From Porites lobata (taxonomy: Eukaryota; Cnidaria; Anthozoa; Scleractinia; Poritidae), in contig CALNXK010000033.1 in assembly GCA_942486035.1 (NCBI GenBank), positions 2,583,501 through 2,647,500 on the forward strand: a stretch of 64,000 nt of DNA, in the 5' to 3' direction. The stretch's first letter is position 1. The number at the start of each line of letters is the position of its first letter. The notes beneath the pieces were generated by a model. The model saw only the letters and a program-made list of their open reading frames with translations. It did no database searches and was not told where the DNA came from. This document shows positions 62,038-64,000 of the stretch, in pieces. The position numbers and the translations under genes are program-made.

Positions 62038-64000
62038 ATGGAAGGTCTTAAAGATTTGCTTGGTCCTAAAACACTCCACTGGCTAAGTTATGTGGCAAAT
62101 GTATTTTGGATTTTGCTCGGAATTGTCCTATCAGCAATCTTTCTAGACATTGAAAACAGCGAATCGAGATTTGACTTTCGCTGTGGCTCAACTGGCGACA
62201 AGGAACTCATTCGTGGAAAGTGTTACGAACAGTACGAAAACCAGTACAACAAATTCCCTGTTTATGGATTCGTGATTATTAACTTCCTTGTTACTGCAAG
62301 TGTTTGTGGAATATACTCACAAGCGGTGAAGTCGAAAGTTGAGGAACTTGAAAACAACCCTAGAGATGATGTAGAAGGGCAACCGACTCCCCGGAAAAAG
62401 CTTTTCAAAGCGTACTGTTTGCAACTTCTCGCCAGATTTATTCTTGGGATTTTTTTTATCCTTCTGCAGACCAAATTACTTTATCCTCTTAGCTTTCCCT
62501 CGAACTTTGACTGTAACTTGACAAGAGACGGGAATTTTTCAGATATTACAGTCGATGAGTCTCGCAACGAAACTAAAACGCAAACGTCATTCGAATGTCA
62601 TAATCAAGGAGCAGCTAAGAAGACCTTCTGGGCTGATGCCGTGATCGTTGTAACTGGAACTTTTGCATTTCTGGTGTTTATCGAGTCTCTGTATATGTTG
62701 TTATGGCGTGTAAGAAAAGTAAGCGGCTTCAAAGCCTTTACAGAGGACCAGAAATTTCATAAATATTATCTAAGATCAGCAGCACTCGAACTGCCTTTGT
62801 TATTGATCAATGACGAACAAACAGCACTCGAACTGGATCCGTTATGGAACATTGACGAACAAACATCTGTCTCCACTTTCATCGAACATATGAAGGAACA
62901 TGTCCGATGGAAAACCGAACGACCTGATAGAGATCCTTTTGGTCCTAATCCAGGTAAAGACTCTCAAAGAAATCAAACACTAGACCAAATCTACATCAAT
63001 TTAGTTATTCAAGAGAGCGGAGTTGATATGCATGACTTGATGGCTAGAGATAGAGACAAACGACAAGAAGAGTACCCCAAACCCAGAGAAAACTCGCAAC
63101 CAACACTACCAGGACATATTTTTGGTCCTCAAAAACAGAAGATTCTTGTTGTTGGTCGTCCTGGAATCGGAAAAACTATGTTTAGCACAAAGATTCTTCG
63201 CAACTGGGCATCCGATAACTTGTTTACAGAAGCAGAAAAATCACCAGTGGATTTCAAAGTCGCTTTTCTCATCAAGCTAAGGAGGTTTAACTCGGCCAAG
63301 GAAGACGAAAAACTCAGTCTTCGCGAGCTTCTGAATCACTCAGAGTATTCCAAAGAAGATGTAACCGAAGAGGTCTGGAAGTACATTCTTCAAAACCCAA
63401 ACAAAGTACTCATAATTTTTGATGGATTTGACGAATATTCTGGTAAGACTAAAATCGATGATGACAGCCATCCGTACAGAGACAATGAACAGGGGAGCAT
63501 GCCTATTCATTTCCTCTTCAAGAAAATAGTATCCGGAGACATTCTTCGCGGTGCCACGGTCTTAACTACTACAAGTTATGTTATGTCATTTATGAGAAGT
63601 CTTCACTTTGACAAAACAGTTGATATTCTGGGATTTACAACTGAGCAACTGGATGAGTATGTGCAGAAGTTCACCAAAGGCGATGACCGGAAAGCAAACA
63701 TCATAAAGCAGTACATCAGCAGTAACCTTGATCTCTTATCCTTTTGCTGTATTCCTGTGAATTGTTTCATTATTTGTTCCTTCCTGTTTCAACTGTTTGA
63801 CAACTCAAACTCCGCTAGCTCTGGCCTCATTTCTACAACACTGACCGAGGTATGCTCCACCGCCGTCAAGTTTTTTTACTTTCGTCACCACACTAAAGAA
63901 AAAAGCGTAGGAAAAATATTTCTTAAGCCATTTAAGGAACTGTCCTCCTCTGTGCAAAAGGTGTTCAAACGCCTAGGAAAAATTGCCTTTGACGGTATTA
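62038..64000 (+). CDS. Membrane NOD-like receptor: connexin-like 4-TM module plus NACHT (partial)
   Basis: ATG at 62038 is the first Met after an in-frame stop (62011) and has purine at -3 and G at +4. 654 codons are open to the window edge. Four hydrophobic helices: about 19-36, 75-95, 127-150 and 199-222. Loop 1 has Cys49 and Cys62; loop 2 has Cys159 and Cys187 and three N-glycosylation sequons (N160, N166, N177), so both loops are probably extracellular and the C-terminus cytosolic. Short similarities to connexins: an 18-residue N-terminus, FDFRC and CYEQ in loop 1, AAKKTF before helix 4. NACHT: Walker A GRPGIGKT (373-380), Walker B LIIFDGFDE (458-466), a sensor-like LTTTSYV, LGFTTEQLDEYV, then CCIPVNCFIICSFL of the winged-helix region. 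The C-terminal sensor (often LRR) is beyond the window. A role in innate sensing is inferred from NACHT relatives. Confidence 0.9.
   Translation, partial: MEGLKDLLGPKTLHWLSYVANVFWILLGIVLSAIFLDIENSESRFDFRCGSTGDKELIRGKCYEQYENQYNKFPVYGFVIINFLVTASVCGIYSQAVKSKVEELENNPRDDVEGQPTPRKKLFKAYCLQLLARFILGIFFILLQTKLLYPLSFPSNFDCNLTRDGNFSDITVDESRNETKTQTSFECHNQGAAKKTFWADAVIVVTGTFAFLVFIESLYMLLWRVRKVSGFKAFTEDQKFHKYYLRSAALELPLLLINDEQTALELDPLWNIDEQTSVSTFIEHMKEHVRWKTERPDRDPFGPNPGKDSQRNQTLDQIYINLVIQESGVDMHDLMARDRDKRQEEYPKPRENSQPTLPGHIFGPQKQKILVVGRPGIGKTMFSTKILRNWASDNLFTEAEKSPVDFKVAFLIKLRRFNSAKEDEKLSLRELLNHSEYSKEDVTEEVWKYILQNPNKVLIIFDGFDEYSGKTKIDDDSHPYRDNEQGSMPIHFLFKKIVSGDILRGATVLTTTSYVMSFMRSLHFDKTVDILGFTTEQLDEYVQKFTKGDDRKANIIKQYISSNLDLLSFCCIPVNCFIICSFLFQLFDNSNSASSGLISTTLTEVCSTAVKFFYFRHHTKEKSVGKIFLKPFKELSSSVQKVFKRLGKIAFDGI

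Overview
The window looks like animal nuclear DNA, most likely from a cnidarian and probably a hexacoral (stony coral or anemone). It is AT-rich and holds short conserved exons in long introns full of small inverted-repeat transposons (MITEs) and satellite arrays. It also carries a homogenised C2H2 zinc-finger array and a NACHT (NOD-like receptor) gene at the edge of a tandem duplication, both common in coral genomes. The taxon is inferred, not proven.

Layout. (1) 0.5-1.8 kb: a C2H2 zinc-finger exon whose fingers are near-identical 84-bp tandem copies. It has a frame break near its start and a stop where a further finger begins. (2) 3.2-52.3 kb, + strand: one very large gene encoding a tensin. 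I could place 34 coding exons whose splice phases all agree; they sum to 4563 nt (1520 codons plus stop). Domain order is EEA1/rabenosyn-like C2H2 finger (exon 1, less certain), C1, PTEN/tensin-type phosphatase, C2, a long Ser/Pro-rich linker, SH2 and PTB. The phosphatase P-loop reads H-C-K-G-G-K-G-R, so the catalytic Cys and Arg and both PTEN-type lysines are present, unlike vertebrate tensins. Intron 20 alone is about 22.9 kb and holds arrays of a roughly 105-bp satellite in alternating orientation. (3) 52.9-56.7 kb: a composite repeat with diverged outer inverted ends, two head-to-head ORFs (a basic/acidic protein and a SAP-like protein) and a 1.8-kb near-perfect palindrome bounded by TTAA. 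(4) 57.2-62.0 kb: tandem 1.1-1.3 kb duplications, each carrying the 5' end of the following receptor gene, cut off after its first membrane segment. (5) 62.04 kb to the right edge: an intron-free ORF, still open at base 64000, for a membrane NOD-like receptor. A four-helix N-terminal module with connexin/pannexin/LRRC8-like topology is followed by a NACHT NTPase.

How the genes relate. Tensin would link integrin tails (PTB), phosphotyrosine proteins (SH2) and membrane lipids (C1, phosphatase, C2) at adhesion sites. The receptor is a candidate innate immune sensor that may couple nucleotide-driven oligomerisation to a membrane pore; that coupling is inference. The two genes share no visible functional link. 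MITEs of at least ten families fill the introns. One TIR element inside a tensin intron carries a copy of the end of a tensin exon with its splice donor, and one piggyBac-like MITE shares its interior with the satellite monomer.
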